NCBI GenBank assembly: GCA_025656455.1
Contig: JAHXHS010000028.1
Span: 1 to 64,000 of the forward strand
Direction: 5' to 3'
DNA length: 64,000 nt
Source: Candidatus Thiodiazotropha sp. (ex Epidulcina cf. delphinae)
GTDB taxonomy: Bacteria > Pseudomonadota > Gammaproteobacteria > Chromatiales > Chromatiaceae
The translations under genes and the position numbers were made by a program. Shown here piece after piece: positions 25,863 through 36,321 of this stretch (position 1 is its first letter; each line of letters starts with the position of its first letter). A model generated the notes under the pieces. The model was not told where the DNA came from. It searched no databases and was given only the letters and a program-made list of their open reading frames with translations.

Positions 25863-28147
25863 TCATTCCGTTACTGCTGCTGCTGGGGCTCGCCAGCCCG
25901 GCCCAGGCGGTGTTGAACGAGGAAGACCTGCTGATGCCCGATCAGGCCTTCCGGATCTCCGGGAGCACCGACGGGACCGACAAGCTGTTGGTCGAATGGC
26001 GCATCGCGGACGGCTACTATATGTACCGGGACAAGATCCACTTCGACACCGATGCCATCGGCATCGAGATGGGTCAGCCAACCCTGTCGGAAGCCAAGAT
26101 CAAGCATGATGAGTTCTTCGGTGACGTGGCCGTCTATCGCAACAAGGCGACGGCGCAAATACCGCTCCAGCGCATGCAGGGATCCCAGGAGACCCTGCTG
26201 CTCAAGGCCCGCTCGCAGGGCTGCGCGGACCAAGGGATCTGTTTCCCGCCGCACATCCAGGAGATTCGGCTGGCGTTACAGCCGATGCAGGAAGCCGCCC
26301 TGCCCCTGACGGTTGCCGAATCGGCGCAGACAATTGCCGACACCGATGCGCCTTCTCTTTTCGACAATGCCGTCGAAGAGGAATTACTCGATCCTGAGGA
26401 GGCCTACAAGCTCTCCGCCACGGTCGAGGACGGCACCCATCTCCGCCTCTACTGGCGCATTGCCGAGGGCACCTACCTCTATCAGGATAAAATCCAACTC
26501 TCCCTGGCGGAGACAGAGGATATCGCCCTCGGGAGGGTCGACCTGCCTGAACCCGAGATCAAGCAGGACTCCATCCGCCCGGACGGCACTATCGGCGATG
26601 TGGCGGTCTACCACGACGAGATCGATCTTACCGTCCCCTTGGTGCGCGGCACGACAGATGCCCGGGAAATCACCCTGCAGGCGAAATTCCAGGGTTGCGC
26701 CGAGATAGGCGTCTGCTATCCCCCAATGAGCAAGCATTTCACGCTCTCCTTGCCCGGCATCTCTCAAGCGGAAGCCGGAGAGCTCCCTGCCGACCAGTCC
26801 AGCCAGTCCGGCGCCATAGCCGACGAACCGATTTCCGAACTGGATGAGATCGCCAATACCCTCAAGGGCGGCTCGATGCTGGTCATTATCGGGGTCTTCT
26901 TCCTACTCGGTCTCGGCCTCGCCTTCACCCCTTGTGTTTTCCCGATGATTCCCATCCTCTCCGGCATCATCGCCGGTCAGGGGGATAAGATCACTACCCG
27001 CAAGGCCTTCACCCTATCCCTGGTCTATGTACTGGCAATGGCCGTCACCTATACCGTTGCCGGAATACTGGCCGGCATGTTCGGCGAGAACCTGCAGGCC
27101 TATTTTCAGAATCCCTGGATACTCAGCAGTTTTGCCCTGATCTTCGTCCTGCTGGCCTTGTCGATGTTCGGCTTTTACGACCTGCAACTCCCCAGCAGCC
27201 TGCAAAGCAAACTCACTGAAGTCAGTAACAGACAGCAGGGCGGGTCTCTGACCGGTGTGGCGATCATGGGCTTTCTCTCCGCCCTGATCGTCGGTCCTTG
27301 CGTGGCCCCGCCACTGGCCGGGGCATTGATCTATATCGGCCAAACCGGAGACGCCCTGCTTGGCGGGCTCGCCCTGTTCGCGCTCAGCATGGGCATGGGG
27401 GCGCCCTTGATCGCCATCGGCACCTCCGCAGGAAAACTGCTGCCACGGGCGGGGGGCTGGATGGATGCGGTCAAGGCGGTATTCGGTGTCGCTCTACTGG
27501 GTGTTGCCATCATCATGCTTGAACGGATAATTCCAGCCGAAGCGGTGATGCTGCTGTGGGGCGTGCTGTTCATCGTCTCCGCTATCTATATGGGTGCGTT
27601 GCGCCACTTGGAGATAGAGGCAAGCGGCTGGCAGAAGCTCTGGAAGGGCCTCGGCTTCGTGTTCCTTGTCTACGGCACGCTGATGCTGGTAGGCGCCGCG
27701 TCGGGGGGCAAGGATACCCTGCAGCCACTACGGGGTATTGCCATTGCCGGCGGTTCGGGCGGCGGCCAGGACCACCGGGAGCTGCAATTCAAGCGCATCA
27801 AGAGCGTCGCCGACCTGCAGCGCGAAGTCGCGGACGCCAGCCGTCAGGGAAAATCAGTCATGCTGGACTTCTATGCCGACTGGTGCATCTCCTGCAAGGA
27901 GATGGAAAAGTACACCTTCTCCGATCCAGAGGTGATCGCCGCACTCGCCAACACCCGCCTGCTGCAGGCTGACGTGACAGCCAACGACGATACCGATCAG
28001 GCGCTGTTGCAGGGACATTTCGGCCTGCCCGGCCCGCCTGCCATCATCTTCTACGGCAGCGACGGCAAGGAGCGTGAAAGATACCGCATCGTTGGCTTCA
28101 TGTCGGCGGATGAGTTCGCCGCCCATGTGAACCGGGCTATCCGATAA
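25841..28147 (+). CDS. dsbD: Thiol:disulfide interchange protein DsbD with duplicated N-terminal alpha domain
   Basis: 768 residues against about 565 in E. coli. Signal peptide 1-23 (PLLLLLGLASPAQA). Two consecutive DsbD-alpha domains follow: residues 28-148 with Cys128/Cys134 (QGCADQGIC) and 185-305 with Cys286/Cys292 (QGCAEIGVC). Then comes the eight-helix beta domain with FTPCVFPMIP and VGPCVAPPLAG, and a C-terminal thioredoxin domain with WCISCK. It carries electrons from cytoplasmic thioredoxin to periplasmic partners (DsbC, cytochrome c maturation). Each alpha domain keeps its redox pair, so both may deliver electrons. Start overlaps cutA by 22 bp. Confidence 0.95.
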   Translation: MHKQRNLIIPLLLLLGLASPAQAVLNEEDLLMPDQAFRISGSTDGTDKLLVEWRIADGYYMYRDKIHFDTDAIGIEMGQPTLSEAKIKHDEFFGDVAVYRNKATAQIPLQRMQGSQETLLLKARSQGCADQGICFPPHIQEIRLALQPMQEAALPLTVAESAQTIADTDAPSLFDNAVEEELLDPEEAYKLSATVEDGTHLRLYWRIAEGTYLYQDKIQLSLAETEDIALGRVDLPEPEIKQDSIRPDGTIGDVAVYHDEIDLTVPLVRGTTDAREITLQAKFQGCAEIGVCYPPMSKHFTLSLPGISQAEAGELPADQSSQSGAIADEPISELDEIANTLKGGSMLVIIGVFFLLGLGLAFTPCVFPMIPILSGIIAGQGDKITTRKAFTLSLVYVLAMAVTYTVAGILAGMFGENLQAYFQNPWILSSFALIFVLLALSMFGFYDLQLPSSLQSKLTEVSNRQQGGSLTGVAIMGFLSALIVGPCVAPPLAGALIYIGQTGDALLGGLALFALSMGMGAPLIAIGTSAGKLLPRAGGWMDAVKAVFGVALLGVAIIMLERIIPAEAVMLLWGVLFIVSAIYMGALRHLEIEASGWQKLWKGLGFVFLVYGTLMLVGAASGGKDTLQPLRGIAIAGGSGGGQDHRELQFKRIKSVADLQREVADASRQGKSVMLDFYADWCISCKEMEKYTFSDPEVIAALANTRLLQADVTANDDTDQALLQGHFGLPGPPAIIFYGSDGKERERYRIVGFMSADEFAAHVNRAIR

Positions 28148-28398
28148 ACCGATCAGAGGGGATCTTCCGCACACTTGCACGCCGCGCAGCGCATGCCCGG
28201 ACCTCCCCTTAACCAGACAGCTACTAAAAAGTTGTAACGATCTTGATAAGTACTGCACTGAAACTGGACAAAACCGCGCTTATCTTGCAGAATCCAACGA
28301 TTCTATATCCAGACCACTTTGATGCCTTCCGATGCGATGACATCGGCGACTGAACAGGTGGTCTTTTTTCATTGTCCACTGCCCTGGAAAATCGCAAC
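28148..28398. other. Leader region of aroQ-accB-accC
   Basis: 251 bp without a gene. The operon promoter should lie here. I see no confident sigma-70 boxes or riboswitch-like fold. Confidence 0.4.
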
Positions 28399-28839
28399 AT
28401 GGCTACCATCCTGGTACTCAACGGTCCGAATCTGAACCTGCTTGGCGCCCGGGAGCCAAAGCACTACGGCAGGGAGACACTGGACGCCATTCGCCGCCAG
28501 ATCGAGGATCAGGGCAGACAATCGGGACATGAGATCGATTTCCGTCAAAGCAACGCGGAGCATGAACTGATCGGTTGGGTGCATGAGGCCAATGAATCAG
28601 GCGTCGCTTTCATCATTATCAACCCGGCCGCCTTCACCCACACCAGCATCGCCCTGCGGGACGCGCTGCTGGGAACAGGCATACCCTACATCGAAGTCCA
28701 TCTCTCCAATGTGCATGCCAGAGAGGCGTTTCGAAGCCACTCCTTTTTCTCTGACAAGGCCGAAGGCATCATCACCGGCCTGGGCGCACAGGGGTACGAG
28801 CTGGCCCTGCAGGCCGCCATTGCGCGGCTCAATAAATAA
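28399..28839 (+). CDS. aroQ: Type II 3-dehydroquinate dehydratase
   Basis: 146 residues from ATG 28399; a TTG in frame at 28372 is unlikely. Family marks: [20 protein letters not shown] with the catalytic tyrosine, the substrate-binding string [17 protein letters not shown], and [18 protein letters not shown]. It removes water from 3-dehydroquinate in the shikimate pathway. Upstream of accB by 21 bp and probably co-transcribed, an arrangement common in gammaproteobacteria. Confidence 0.97.
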   Translation: MATILVLNGPNLNLLGAREPKHYGRETLDAIRRQIEDQGRQSGHEIDFRQSNAEHELIGWVHEANESGVAFIIINPAAFTHTSIALRDALLGTGIPYIEVHLSNVHAREAFRSHSFFSDKAEGIITGLGAQGYELALQAAIARLNK

Positions 28840-28860
28840 TACAGACAGAGACTGAACAAC

Positions 28861-29325
28861 ATGGATATTCGCAAAGTAAAAAAACTGATTGAATTGCTGG
28901 AGGAGTCGGATGTCGCCGAGATCGAGATCCACGAGGGCGAAGAGTCGGTAAGGATCAGCCGGCACAGCTCTTTACCTGCAGCCATGGCCATCCCCAACAT
29001 GATGACCCAGACGCCTGCCACCCCCATGCCCGCCCCTGTGCCGGCTCCCGCCCCGACCACCCACGAGACGCAGGCGCCAGAGGAGATTCTGGGGCATGCC
29101 GTGAGATCCCCCATGGTGGGCACCTTCTACCGTTCTCCCTCGCCCGGCAGCAAGCCCTTCGTGGAAGAGGGGCAACAAGTCGCTGTCGGGGATACGCTGT
29201 GCATCATCGAAGCGATGAAGATCCTCAATCAAATCGAGTCGGACAAGGCCGGCACCGTGAAAAAGATACTGGTCGAAAACGGCCAACCCGTTGAGTACAA
29301 CGAACCCCTGTTCATTATCGATTGA
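28861..29325 (+). CDS. accB: Biotin carboxyl carrier protein of acetyl-CoA carboxylase
   Basis: 154 residues. N-terminal helical region ([20 protein letters not shown]), a Pro/Ala-rich flexible linker around residues 45-70, then the biotinyl domain with AMKIL motif ([14 protein letters not shown]), whose lysine carries biotin. It shuttles the carboxyl group between AccC and the AccAD transferase in fatty-acid synthesis. accC follows within 10 bp. Confidence 0.97.
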   Translation: MDIRKVKKLIELLEESDVAEIEIHEGEESVRISRHSSLPAAMAIPNMMTQTPATPMPAPVPAPAPTTHETQAPEEILGHAVRSPMVGTFYRSPSPGSKPFVEEGQQVAVGDTLCIIEAMKILNQIESDKAGTVKKILVENGQPVEYNEPLFIID

Positions 29326-29333
29326 GTGAAGCC

Positions 29334-30674
29334 ATGATAGACAAGATCGTAATCGCCAATCGTGGTGAGATTGCACTGCGTATCCTGCGCGCCTGCAAAG
29401 AACTGGACATCAAGACCGTGGCCGTTCACTCCGAGGCCGACCGAGATCTGAAGCATGTGCTGCTTGCCGATGAATCGGTGTGTATCGGCCCCGCGCCGTC
29501 CGCCGAGAGTTATCTCAATGTCCCCGCCATCATCAGCGCGGCAGAGGTTACCGATTCGGTTGCCATCCATCCCGGATACGGCTTTCTCTCGGAAAATGCC
29601 GATTTTGCGGAGCGGGTGGAAAACAGCGGCTTTATCTTCATCGGCCCGATGGCGGACACCATTCGCGTGATGGGCGACAAGGTAGCCGCCATCGAGGCCA
29701 TGCGCCAAGCCGATGTGCCCACGGTGCCAGGGTCGAACGGCCCCCTCGACAACAATGCCAAACGCACCAGGGAGCTGGCGAACGAGATCGGTTATCCGGT
29801 GATCATAAAGGCCGCCGGCGGCGGCGGCGGCAGAGGCATGCGGGTAGTGCATTCCGAGGCCACCCTGTTGAACGCGGTTGCCATGACCAAGGCCGAGGCC
29901 GAGGCCGCCTTCGGCAACGGCACCGTCTATATGGAGAAGTTTCTCGAAAACCCGCGCCATGTGGAGTTTCAGGTCCTTTCCGACACCCATGGCAACGCCA
30001 TCCACCTGGGCGAGCGGGACTGCTCCATGCAGCGTCGCCACCAGAAGGTGGTGGAAGAGGCGCCTGCGCCGGGGATTAGCGATAAGCAACGCAGCGAGGT
30101 CGGCGAGCGCTGCGCCGAGGCCTGCAGGCAGATCGGCTATCGCGGCGCCGGTACGTTCGAGTTCCTCTATGAAAACGGCGAGTTCTACTTCATTGAGATG
30201 AATACGCGAGTCCAGGTGGAACACCCGGTCACCGAGTTGATCACCGGCATTGACATCGTCAAGGAGCAGATTCTCATCGCGGCAGGCGAGCCCTTGAGCT
30301 ATCAACAGCATGACATCAAGCTGCAGGGCCACGCGATCGAATGCCGAATCAATGCGGAAGACCCGGAGAATTTTCTACCCAGCCCCGGCACCATCGGCCA
30401 ACTCCACACACCCGGCGGACCGGGCATCCGTGTCGACACGCACATCTACAACGGCTATCGAGTCCCGCCCTATTACGACTCCATGATCGGCAAACTGATC
30501 GCCCATGGCGAGACCCGCGACTCGGCGATCGCGCGCATGCGCATCGCCTTGCAGGAGATGGTGATCAGCGGCATCAAGACAAACATCCCGCTCCACCTGG
30601 ATATCATGCGTGACAGCGCCTTCAAGGCCGGCGGGGCGAATATTCACTATCTGGAGAAAAAGCTGGGACTCTGA
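29334..30674 (+). CDS. accC: Biotin carboxylase subunit of acetyl-CoA carboxylase
   Basis: 446 residues from ATG 29334 ([20 protein letters not shown]). ATP-grasp enzyme: glycine loop [13 protein letters not shown], biotin/bicarbonate site [18 protein letters not shown], and [18 protein letters not shown]. It carboxylates the biotin of AccB using ATP and bicarbonate. Full length, intact, last gene of the aroQ-accB-accC operon. Confidence 0.97.
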   Translation: MIDKIVIANRGEIALRILRACKELDIKTVAVHSEADRDLKHVLLADESVCIGPAPSAESYLNVPAIISAAEVTDSVAIHPGYGFLSENADFAERVENSGFIFIGPMADTIRVMGDKVAAIEAMRQADVPTVPGSNGPLDNNAKRTRELANEIGYPVIIKAAGGGGGRGMRVVHSEATLLNAVAMTKAEAEAAFGNGTVYMEKFLENPRHVEFQVLSDTHGNAIHLGERDCSMQRRHQKVVEEAPAPGISDKQRSEVGERCAEACRQIGYRGAGTFEFLYENGEFYFIEMNTRVQVEHPVTELITGIDIVKEQILIAAGEPLSYQQHDIKLQGHAIECRINAEDPENFLPSPGTIGQLHTPGGPGIRVDTHIYNGYRVPPYYDSMIGKLIAHGETRDSAIARMRIALQEMVISGIKTNIPLHLDIMRDSAFKAGGANIHYLEKKLGL

Positions 30675-30687
30675 TTGAATTTTGAGT

Positions 30688-30909
30688 TGTGAATTTTGAA
30701 TTATGAATTAACGCACACGTAGGGTGCGGCCCTGCCGCACCAAACGCCCTACCACGTCGCAAGGTACAATCTACTGCATTATTAATCCGACACGCTTATG
30801 GTGCGGCTGGGCCGCACCCTACCGACCGGGTAGCAACCGGCGGATAGGGAAGATCGGCATGACAAGGATTCGCACGATCCCAAATTCATAACTCATAATT
30901 CAAAATTCA
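30688..30909. repeat. Nested palindromic repeat between accC and prmA
   Basis: Outer arms: TGAATTTTGAATTATGAATT at 30690-30709 pairs with its inverted counterpart ending at 30909, right before the prmA ATG. Inner arms: GTAGGGTGCGGC near 30719 and GCCGCACCCTAC near 30811-30822. Both parts are common extragenic repeat types in gammaproteobacteria. The transcript could fold into one long stem that occludes or insulates the prmA start. Confidence 0.75.
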
Positions 30910-30911
30910 CC

Positions 30912-31820
30912 ATGGCTTGGCTTCAACTCTCCATCGACTGCAGCGAAACCGAGGCGCCCCTGTTGGAGTTGCTGTTCGAAAACCTCGGTGCGCTCTCCAT
31001 GACCCTGGGGGATGCGGGGGATCAACCGCTGTTGGAGTTACCGCCGGAATCTGAGCAACTGTGGCATCGCACCCGGGTTACGGCACTGTTCGAGGGCGAA
31101 CGGGATCCACGGAAACTACGCGCCGAACTGGCGGCCGCTCTCGATGACCGGCTTGTCGATGGATTGCACTGGGAGCGCATCGAGGAGAGGATCTGGGAGC
31201 GGGTTTGGCTGGAGCATTTCAAACCCATGTCCTTTGGCCGGCGCCTATGGGTCTGTCCGGAGGGAGAATCGGTTGAACAAGCGGAAGGCGTGGTGATCCG
31301 GCTCGATCCCGGTCTCGCCTTCGGCACAGGCACCCATCCCACCACGGCACTCTGCCTGGAATGGCTCGATGCCCAGGATCTACAGGGAAAAACCGTCATC
31401 GACTACGGCTGTGGCTCGGGCATACTTGCGATTGCCGCCTTGAAGCTGGGGGCGCGTTGCGCCATTGCCGTCGATCATGACCCACAGGCCTTGCAGGCCA
31501 GCCGCGACAATGCCGAAAAAAACGGCGTGGCCGACCGCCTCAGCACCTTCCCGCCTGAAACCGCACCCGATCGACAGGTAGACCTGCTGGTGGCGAATAT
31601 CCTGGCCGGACCGTTGATCCAGCTCGCCCCTCGCCTCGCCCGGCTGATCCGACCAGGGGGGCGATTCGCCCTCTCCGGGATACTTGCCGAACAGCAATCT
31701 GACGTGGCGTCCCGCTATCGCGTATTCGCCGATCTGGCCCCTGTCAGACAGCGCGGGGAATGGGTGCTTATCAGCGGAAAGGGGTTGCCTGCCGTTCAGC
31801 TTCGGTCTAACGTAGAGTAA
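30912..31820 (+). CDS. prmA: Ribosomal protein L11 methyltransferase
   Basis: 302 residues. N-terminal substrate-recognition domain (MAWLQLSIDCSETEAPLLEL), then the SAM domain with LDPGLAFGTGTHPTTALCLE, VIDYGCGSGILAIAALKLGA and the NPPY-like segment LLVANILAGPLIQLAP. It trimethylates several amino groups of ribosomal protein L11. Followed by the DUF3426 gene, then dusB-fis, a standard order in Pseudomonas-like gammaproteobacteria. Confidence 0.96.
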   Translation: MAWLQLSIDCSETEAPLLELLFENLGALSMTLGDAGDQPLLELPPESEQLWHRTRVTALFEGERDPRKLRAELAAALDDRLVDGLHWERIEERIWERVWLEHFKPMSFGRRLWVCPEGESVEQAEGVVIRLDPGLAFGTGTHPTTALCLEWLDAQDLQGKTVIDYGCGSGILAIAALKLGARCAIAVDHDPQALQASRDNAEKNGVADRLSTFPPETAPDRQVDLLVANILAGPLIQLAPRLARLIRPGGRFALSGILAEQQSDVASRYRVFADLAPVRQRGEWVLISGKGLPAVQLRSNVE

Positions 31821-31846
31821 CGATCGAAGTTACAGCAACCCGACCT

Positions 31847-33049
31847 ATGTTTACCCAGTGCCCACACTGTCTGACCCTGTTCCGCATCACCTCGGGGCAA
31901 CTCAAGGCCGCTGAGGGCAAGGTGCGTTGCTGCCAGTGCAGCAGTGTCTTCAATGCCTTGATGAACCTGCAGGAATCCCCTGCCTCCTTCAAAAATGACA
32001 CCAGCCGCGACCCGGCGGCCGGACCAATCACCCTGCAGGGTGCCGAAGGAGAGGCTATGGAAGCGACTGATCGAGACCCCATCCTGGTCAACGACAGTGA
32101 AGTGATAAGATCCCTGGACGCCCTGGCGGATGATGACTCAGGCGTGCACCACTTTTCAGAGGACACCGATTCGGAAGCGAACGAGAGCGGACTCGGGAAC
32201 CACAGCCAGAGCCAATTTCTGCTGGAGCAGGATGACGGTCTCGAAACCGAGCCCGACTATTTTGCCACGGATACTGAATCCCAGATGTCAGCGCTGCTGG
32301 ATCAGGACTCGGCCTCATTACTGCTCAGCACTGAAAGCCATCGACCGGATCTGGCCGAAGTCATCGAGTTGGAGGTCCGTGAAACGGAACCCGACCCAGC
32401 GATAGCGCTCGACCCCGAAACGGGTCAACCTGAAGAGGGCGCGCCGCCTGAGGACGGCATCACCCAGGACTATGTCTCCTCAGCAACCGCCTCTAGGGAT
32501 AATGCCTACGCCTCTGCGGCTGTCGTGGAAGAGGAGAAGCCTTTCACCTTCGAAGCGGGATATGATGATGACCCGCCCCGGCGGAACAGACTCTTCTGGG
32601 GGCTTGGTTCGCTGCTCCTGATCATACCGCTCAGCGGTCAAATCGTTTGGCAATTGCGAGACAGCCTCATTCACAACGATATCGGCAGACAACTCCTGGG
32701 CGGCGTCTGCCAGATTGCCGGTTGTGACGTGCCGATTCGCAGGGCTGTTGAAAAGATCCTTATCAGTGAACGCACCCTAACCACACATCCCGAAAAAGAG
32801 AACGTCCTGTCGCTGCAGCTTGAAATGGCCAATACGGCAGCCTTTCGGCAACCCTATCCGAAACTGCAACTGAGCCTCTACAACGACATGGGAAAACTCA
32901 TTGCGCGACGCACCTTCACGCCCGATGAGTATCACGCCGCCCACGACCAGGCAGATGCGATGATGCCCAGACAAGAATCGGTGCATGTGGAGCTGGAGTT
33001 GGCCGACCCGGGAAACGAAGTCACCGGTTTCAAGTTCGATTTTTTATAG
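31847..33049 (+). CDS. Zinc-ribbon DUF3426 membrane protein
   Basis: 400 residues. Residues 1-40 form an MJ0042-type zinc ribbon with two C-x-x-C pairs (FTQCPHCLTLF and VRCCQCSSVF). A long acidic, low-complexity stretch follows (about 60-225). One transmembrane helix LFWGLGSLLLIIPLSGQIVW lies near residue 255. The C-terminal DUF3426 domain (about 285-400, ELELADPGNEVTGFKFDFL at the end) resembles FxLYD-like extracytoplasmic domains. Role unknown. The place between prmA and dusB-fis is conserved in many gammaproteobacteria. Confidence 0.85.
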   Translation: MFTQCPHCLTLFRITSGQLKAAEGKVRCCQCSSVFNALMNLQESPASFKNDTSRDPAAGPITLQGAEGEAMEATDRDPILVNDSEVIRSLDALADDDSGVHHFSEDTDSEANESGLGNHSQSQFLLEQDDGLETEPDYFATDTESQMSALLDQDSASLLLSTESHRPDLAEVIELEVRETEPDPAIALDPETGQPEEGAPPEDGITQDYVSSATASRDNAYASAAVVEEEKPFTFEAGYDDDPPRRNRLFWGLGSLLLIIPLSGQIVWQLRDSLIHNDIGRQLLGGVCQIAGCDVPIRRAVEKILISERTLTTHPEKENVLSLQLEMANTAAFRQPYPKLQLSLYNDMGKLIARRTFTPDEYHAAHDQADAMMPRQESVHVELELADPGNEVTGFKFDFL

Positions 33050-33307
33050 CTGACAGCGAATTTAATTCCGCAATAAAAAATTTACAATTCCACCGTTCCT
33101 GGCCTGGCGAATCATGATTCGACCATATCTGCCTAAGATTGAATGGGTTACCAGACGCCCTTCCAGCCGATTCACAAGTAGGCTCATATGGCCGAATAGT
33201 CCCAGATCAATTCAAGGTCATTTTGTCTTTGATTCCGCCCGATTTTACCGGTAGTATCCCAACCCCTCCTTCTCCTGTGTACAGCCTCCCGAAGAGTGGC
33301 GAATTGG

Positions 33308-34294
33308 ATGCAAATTGGACCCTATGGCATAGAGAACAATCTGCTGCTGGCCCCCATGGCCGGTGTCGCTGACAGGCCGTTTCGGCAGCTCTGCAGACGC
33401 CTGGGAGCCGGCTTGGCTATCTCGGAGATGGTCACGGCCGATACCTCGCTATGGGGCACTGAAAAGAGTGTCAAGCGACTCGATCACGAGGGTGAGACGG
33501 GTCCCGTCAGCGTGCAAATCCTCGGATCCGATCCCCGCTTGATGGCGGATGCAGCCCGCGCCAATGTGGCGATGGGCGCGCAGATCATCGATATCAACAT
33601 GGGATGTCCGGCGAAAAAGGTCTGTAAGCGCGACGCAGGATCCGCGCTGTTAAAGAATGAGCCTCTTGTTGCCGCTATTTTGCATGCTGTGGTCAATGCA
33701 GTGGACGCGCCCGTGACCCTGAAGATCCGCACCGGCACAGATCCAGACAACCGCAACGGCGTACGCATTGCACGGATTGCCGAGGCGGCCGGCATTCAGG
33801 CGCTGGCCGTCCACGGCCGCACCCGGGCCTGTAAGTTTGCCGGTGACGCCGAATATGAAATCATCCGCGACATCAAGCAGGCAGTCGGGATCCCGGTGAT
33901 CGCAAACGGCGATATCACTTCACCGGAAAAGGCGGCGGCGGTGTTGCGCCAGACCGGCGCCGACGCCTTGATGATAGGCCGCGCCGCGCAAGGACGCCCT
34001 TGGATCTTCAAGGAGATCGAACACTATCTTCAAACCGGCTCACATCTGCCTGAAGCGAAGATTGACTGGGTTGCCAGCATCCTTATCGAACATGTCAGGC
34101 AGCTATACGACTTTTATGGAGAGTACCGTGGCGTACGCGTTGCACGCAAGCACATCGCCTGGTACAGCAAAGGGCGCCCGGGCGGCGCGGCATTCAGGGA
34201 AAAAATAAATCACGCGGAATCCGCGGCTCAACAGCTGCGCAATATCCGTGAGTATTTTAAAAACCTGCAAGAAAAAGGGGATCTGGCGGCATGA
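33308..34294 (+). CDS. dusB: tRNA-dihydrouridine synthase B
   Basis: 328 residues from ATG 33308 (MQIGPYGI); a GTG at 33296 is the alternative. FMN-binding TIM barrel: LLLAPMAGVADRPFRQLCR, the catalytic cysteine in DINMGCPAKKVCKRDAGSAL, VHGRTRACKF, and IGRAAQGRPWIF. C-terminal helical tRNA-binding domain with RKHIAWYSKG. It reduces uridine 17 of tRNA. Stop overlaps the fis start by 4 bp; dusB-fis is the classic operon, and the 258-bp upstream gap must hold its promoter. Confidence 0.96.
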   Translation: MQIGPYGIENNLLLAPMAGVADRPFRQLCRRLGAGLAISEMVTADTSLWGTEKSVKRLDHEGETGPVSVQILGSDPRLMADAARANVAMGAQIIDINMGCPAKKVCKRDAGSALLKNEPLVAAILHAVVNAVDAPVTLKIRTGTDPDNRNGVRIARIAEAAGIQALAVHGRTRACKFAGDAEYEIIRDIKQAVGIPVIANGDITSPEKAAAVLRQTGADALMIGRAAQGRPWIFKEIEHYLQTGSHLPEAKIDWVASILIEHVRQLYDFYGEYRGVRVARKHIAWYSKGRPGGAAFREKINHAESAAQQLRNIREYFKNLQEKGDLAA

Positions 34295-34587
34295 TGATCG
34301 AAGCTGTTCTATCCAATCAAGAGGGTGAGGAGTATCTGACCGTCACCCACAGTAAAAAATCCGAGCCTTTACGCCAATGCGTCAGCGATGCCATGCAACG
34401 CTATTTCAAAAATCTCGACGGACATGGCGCCAATAACCTGTATCGCTTGGTGATGAACGAAGTGGAAGCCCCGCTGCTCGAGAGCGTCATGAAGCATACC
34501 GGTGGCAACCAAACCCAGGCCGCGACTATCCTGGGCATCAGCCGCAGCACCCTGCGTAAAAAACTCTCCCTGTACGATCTGGACTGA
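34291..34587 (+). CDS. fis: Nucleoid-associated DNA-bending protein Fis
   Basis: 98 residues, exactly the E. coli size. N-terminal beta-hairpin region, then the four-helix core ending in the DNA-binding HTH GGNQTQAATILGISRSTLRK. It shapes the nucleoid and activates rRNA and other promoters in fast growth. Translationally coupled to dusB (ATGATG overlap). Confidence 0.97.
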   Translation: MMIEAVLSNQEGEEYLTVTHSKKSEPLRQCVSDAMQRYFKNLDGHGANNLYRLVMNEVEAPLLESVMKHTGGNQTQAATILGISRSTLRKKLSLYDLD

Positions 34588-34652
34588 GACGATGGGTTGT
34601 CCCTTGGATCGCGCCGGATTCATGGTGCGATCCTGGTGTGGCGTCCTGTACT

Positions 34653-34673
34653 AGTACTCCGTCAACCTGATAG
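34653..34673. repeat. Solo terminal repeat of element family C
   Basis: AGTACTCCGTCAACCTGATA matches the end of the element at 25172-25507. No second end was found nearby, so this is a remnant of excision or deletion in the fis-purH gap. Confidence 0.65.
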
Positions 34674-34761
34674 CCACTATTGTGCCTGCTTTTCTCGCCA
34701 GGCGGCGTCGATAAACTGATAAAATGATGAAACTCAACAAACCGAATGGAAAACCTCACCC

Positions 34762-36321
34762 ATGGCATCGACTAAACGCGCTCTGATCAGCGTCTCAGAC
34801 AAGACCGGCATCGTCGAATTCGCCCGCGGCCTGGCGGAAAGCAAAATTGAGATCCTCTCCACCGGAGGCACGGCGAAACTGCTCACTCAGAATGACGTAC
34901 CGGTGATCGAAGTCTCTGAATACACCGGCTATCCGGAAATGATGGATGGCCGGGTAAAAACCCTCCATCCAAAGATTCACGGCGGCATTCTCGGGCGTCG
35001 CGGCATCGATGACGGGGTGATGAAGGAGAACGGCATCGGCGCCATCGATCTCATCGTGGTCAACCTCTATCCTTTTGAAGAGACGGTGGCCAAACCGGAC
35101 TGCGACCTGGCCACCGCCATCGAAAATATCGATATCGGCGGCCCCACCATGCTGCGTGCGGCGGCGAAGAACCACAGACACGTCACCGTGGTGGTTGATG
35201 CCATGGACTATGACCGGGTGCTGCGGGAGATGGCCGAGCACGACAACGCCCTGAACGATGCCACGCGCTTCGATCTGGCGGTGAAGGCCTTCGAGCACAC
35301 TGCCCGTTACGATGCGGCCATCGCCAACTATCTGGGAGTGCGGGTCACGGAGGACGTCAGCAACTTTCCGCGCACCCTGTCACTGCAGTTCAAGCAGGCC
35401 CAGACCATGCGCTATGGGGAAAATCCTCACCAGAAGGCGGCCTTCTTCGTGGAGCACAGCATCGACGAGGCCAGCATCGCCACCGCCAAGCAGCTTCAAG
35501 GCAAGGAGCTCTCCTATAACAATATCGCCGATACCGACGCCGCTCTGGAGTGCGTCAAGAGCTTTGACGAGGGCCCGGCCTGCGTCATCGTCAAACATGC
35601 CAATCCTTGTGGCGCAGCCTATGGCGCCACGCCCCTGGAGGCCTATGAACGCGCCTACAGCACCGACCCGGAATCGGCGTTCGGCGGCATCATCGCCTTC
35701 AACGGCAAGCTGGATGGCGAGACGGCGAAGCGGATTGTCGAACGCCAGTTCGTCGAAGTGATCATTGCCCCCAAGATCACCGCCGCCGCTATCGAAGCGG
35801 TGAGCAGCAAGAAGAACGTGCGTCTGCTGGAGTGCGGCGAATGGCTCAGTGAAGCGATCCATCGCACCGAATACAAGCGGGTCAACGGCGGCCTGCTGGT
35901 TCAGGATGCCGATCTGCAACTGACCAAGGCGGTCGAAGTGGTCAGCCGACGGCAGCCGACCGAACAGGAGATGCGCGACCTGCTGTTCACCTGGCGCGTC
36001 GCCAAGTTCGTCAAGTCCAACGCCATCGTCTACGGCCGCGACGGCATGACCATCGGCGTCGGCGCCGGGCAGATGAGCCGGATCAATTCGGCGCGCATCG
36101 CCGCCATCAAGGCGGAACACGCGGCGCTGGAGGTAAAGGGCTCAGTGATGGCGTCGGACGCCTTCTTTCCCTTCCGTGACGGCATCGACAATGCCGCCGC
36201 AGCGGGTATTGTCGCGGTCATCCAGCCCGGCGGTTCGATGCGCGATGAAGAGACCATCGCCGCCGCCGACGAACACGGCATGGCAATGGTGTTCACCGGC
36301 ATGCGCCATTTTCGCCACTGA
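34762..36321 (+). CDS. purH: Bifunctional AICAR formyltransferase / IMP cyclohydrolase
   Basis: 519 residues. N-terminal MGS-like IMP cyclohydrolase domain ([39 protein letters not shown]) and C-terminal AICAR transformylase domain ([26 protein letters not shown], ending [11 protein letters not shown]). It performs the last two steps of IMP synthesis. The TGATG junction couples it to purD. Confidence 0.98.
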   Translation: MASTKRALISVSDKTGIVEFARGLAESKIEILSTGGTAKLLTQNDVPVIEVSEYTGYPEMMDGRVKTLHPKIHGGILGRRGIDDGVMKENGIGAIDLIVVNLYPFEETVAKPDCDLATAIENIDIGGPTMLRAAAKNHRHVTVVVDAMDYDRVLREMAEHDNALNDATRFDLAVKAFEHTARYDAAIANYLGVRVTEDVSNFPRTLSLQFKQAQTMRYGENPHQKAAFFVEHSIDEASIATAKQLQGKELSYNNIADTDAALECVKSFDEGPACVIVKHANPCGAAYGATPLEAYERAYSTDPESAFGGIIAFNGKLDGETAKRIVERQFVEVIIAPKITAAAIEAVSSKKNVRLLECGEWLSEAIHRTEYKRVNGGLLVQDADLQLTKAVEVVSRRQPTEQEMRDLLFTWRVAKFVKSNAIVYGRDGMTIGVGAGQMSRINSARIAAIKAEHAALEVKGSVMASDAFFPFRDGIDNAAAAGIVAVIQPGGSMRDEETIAAADEHGMAMVFTGMRHFRH

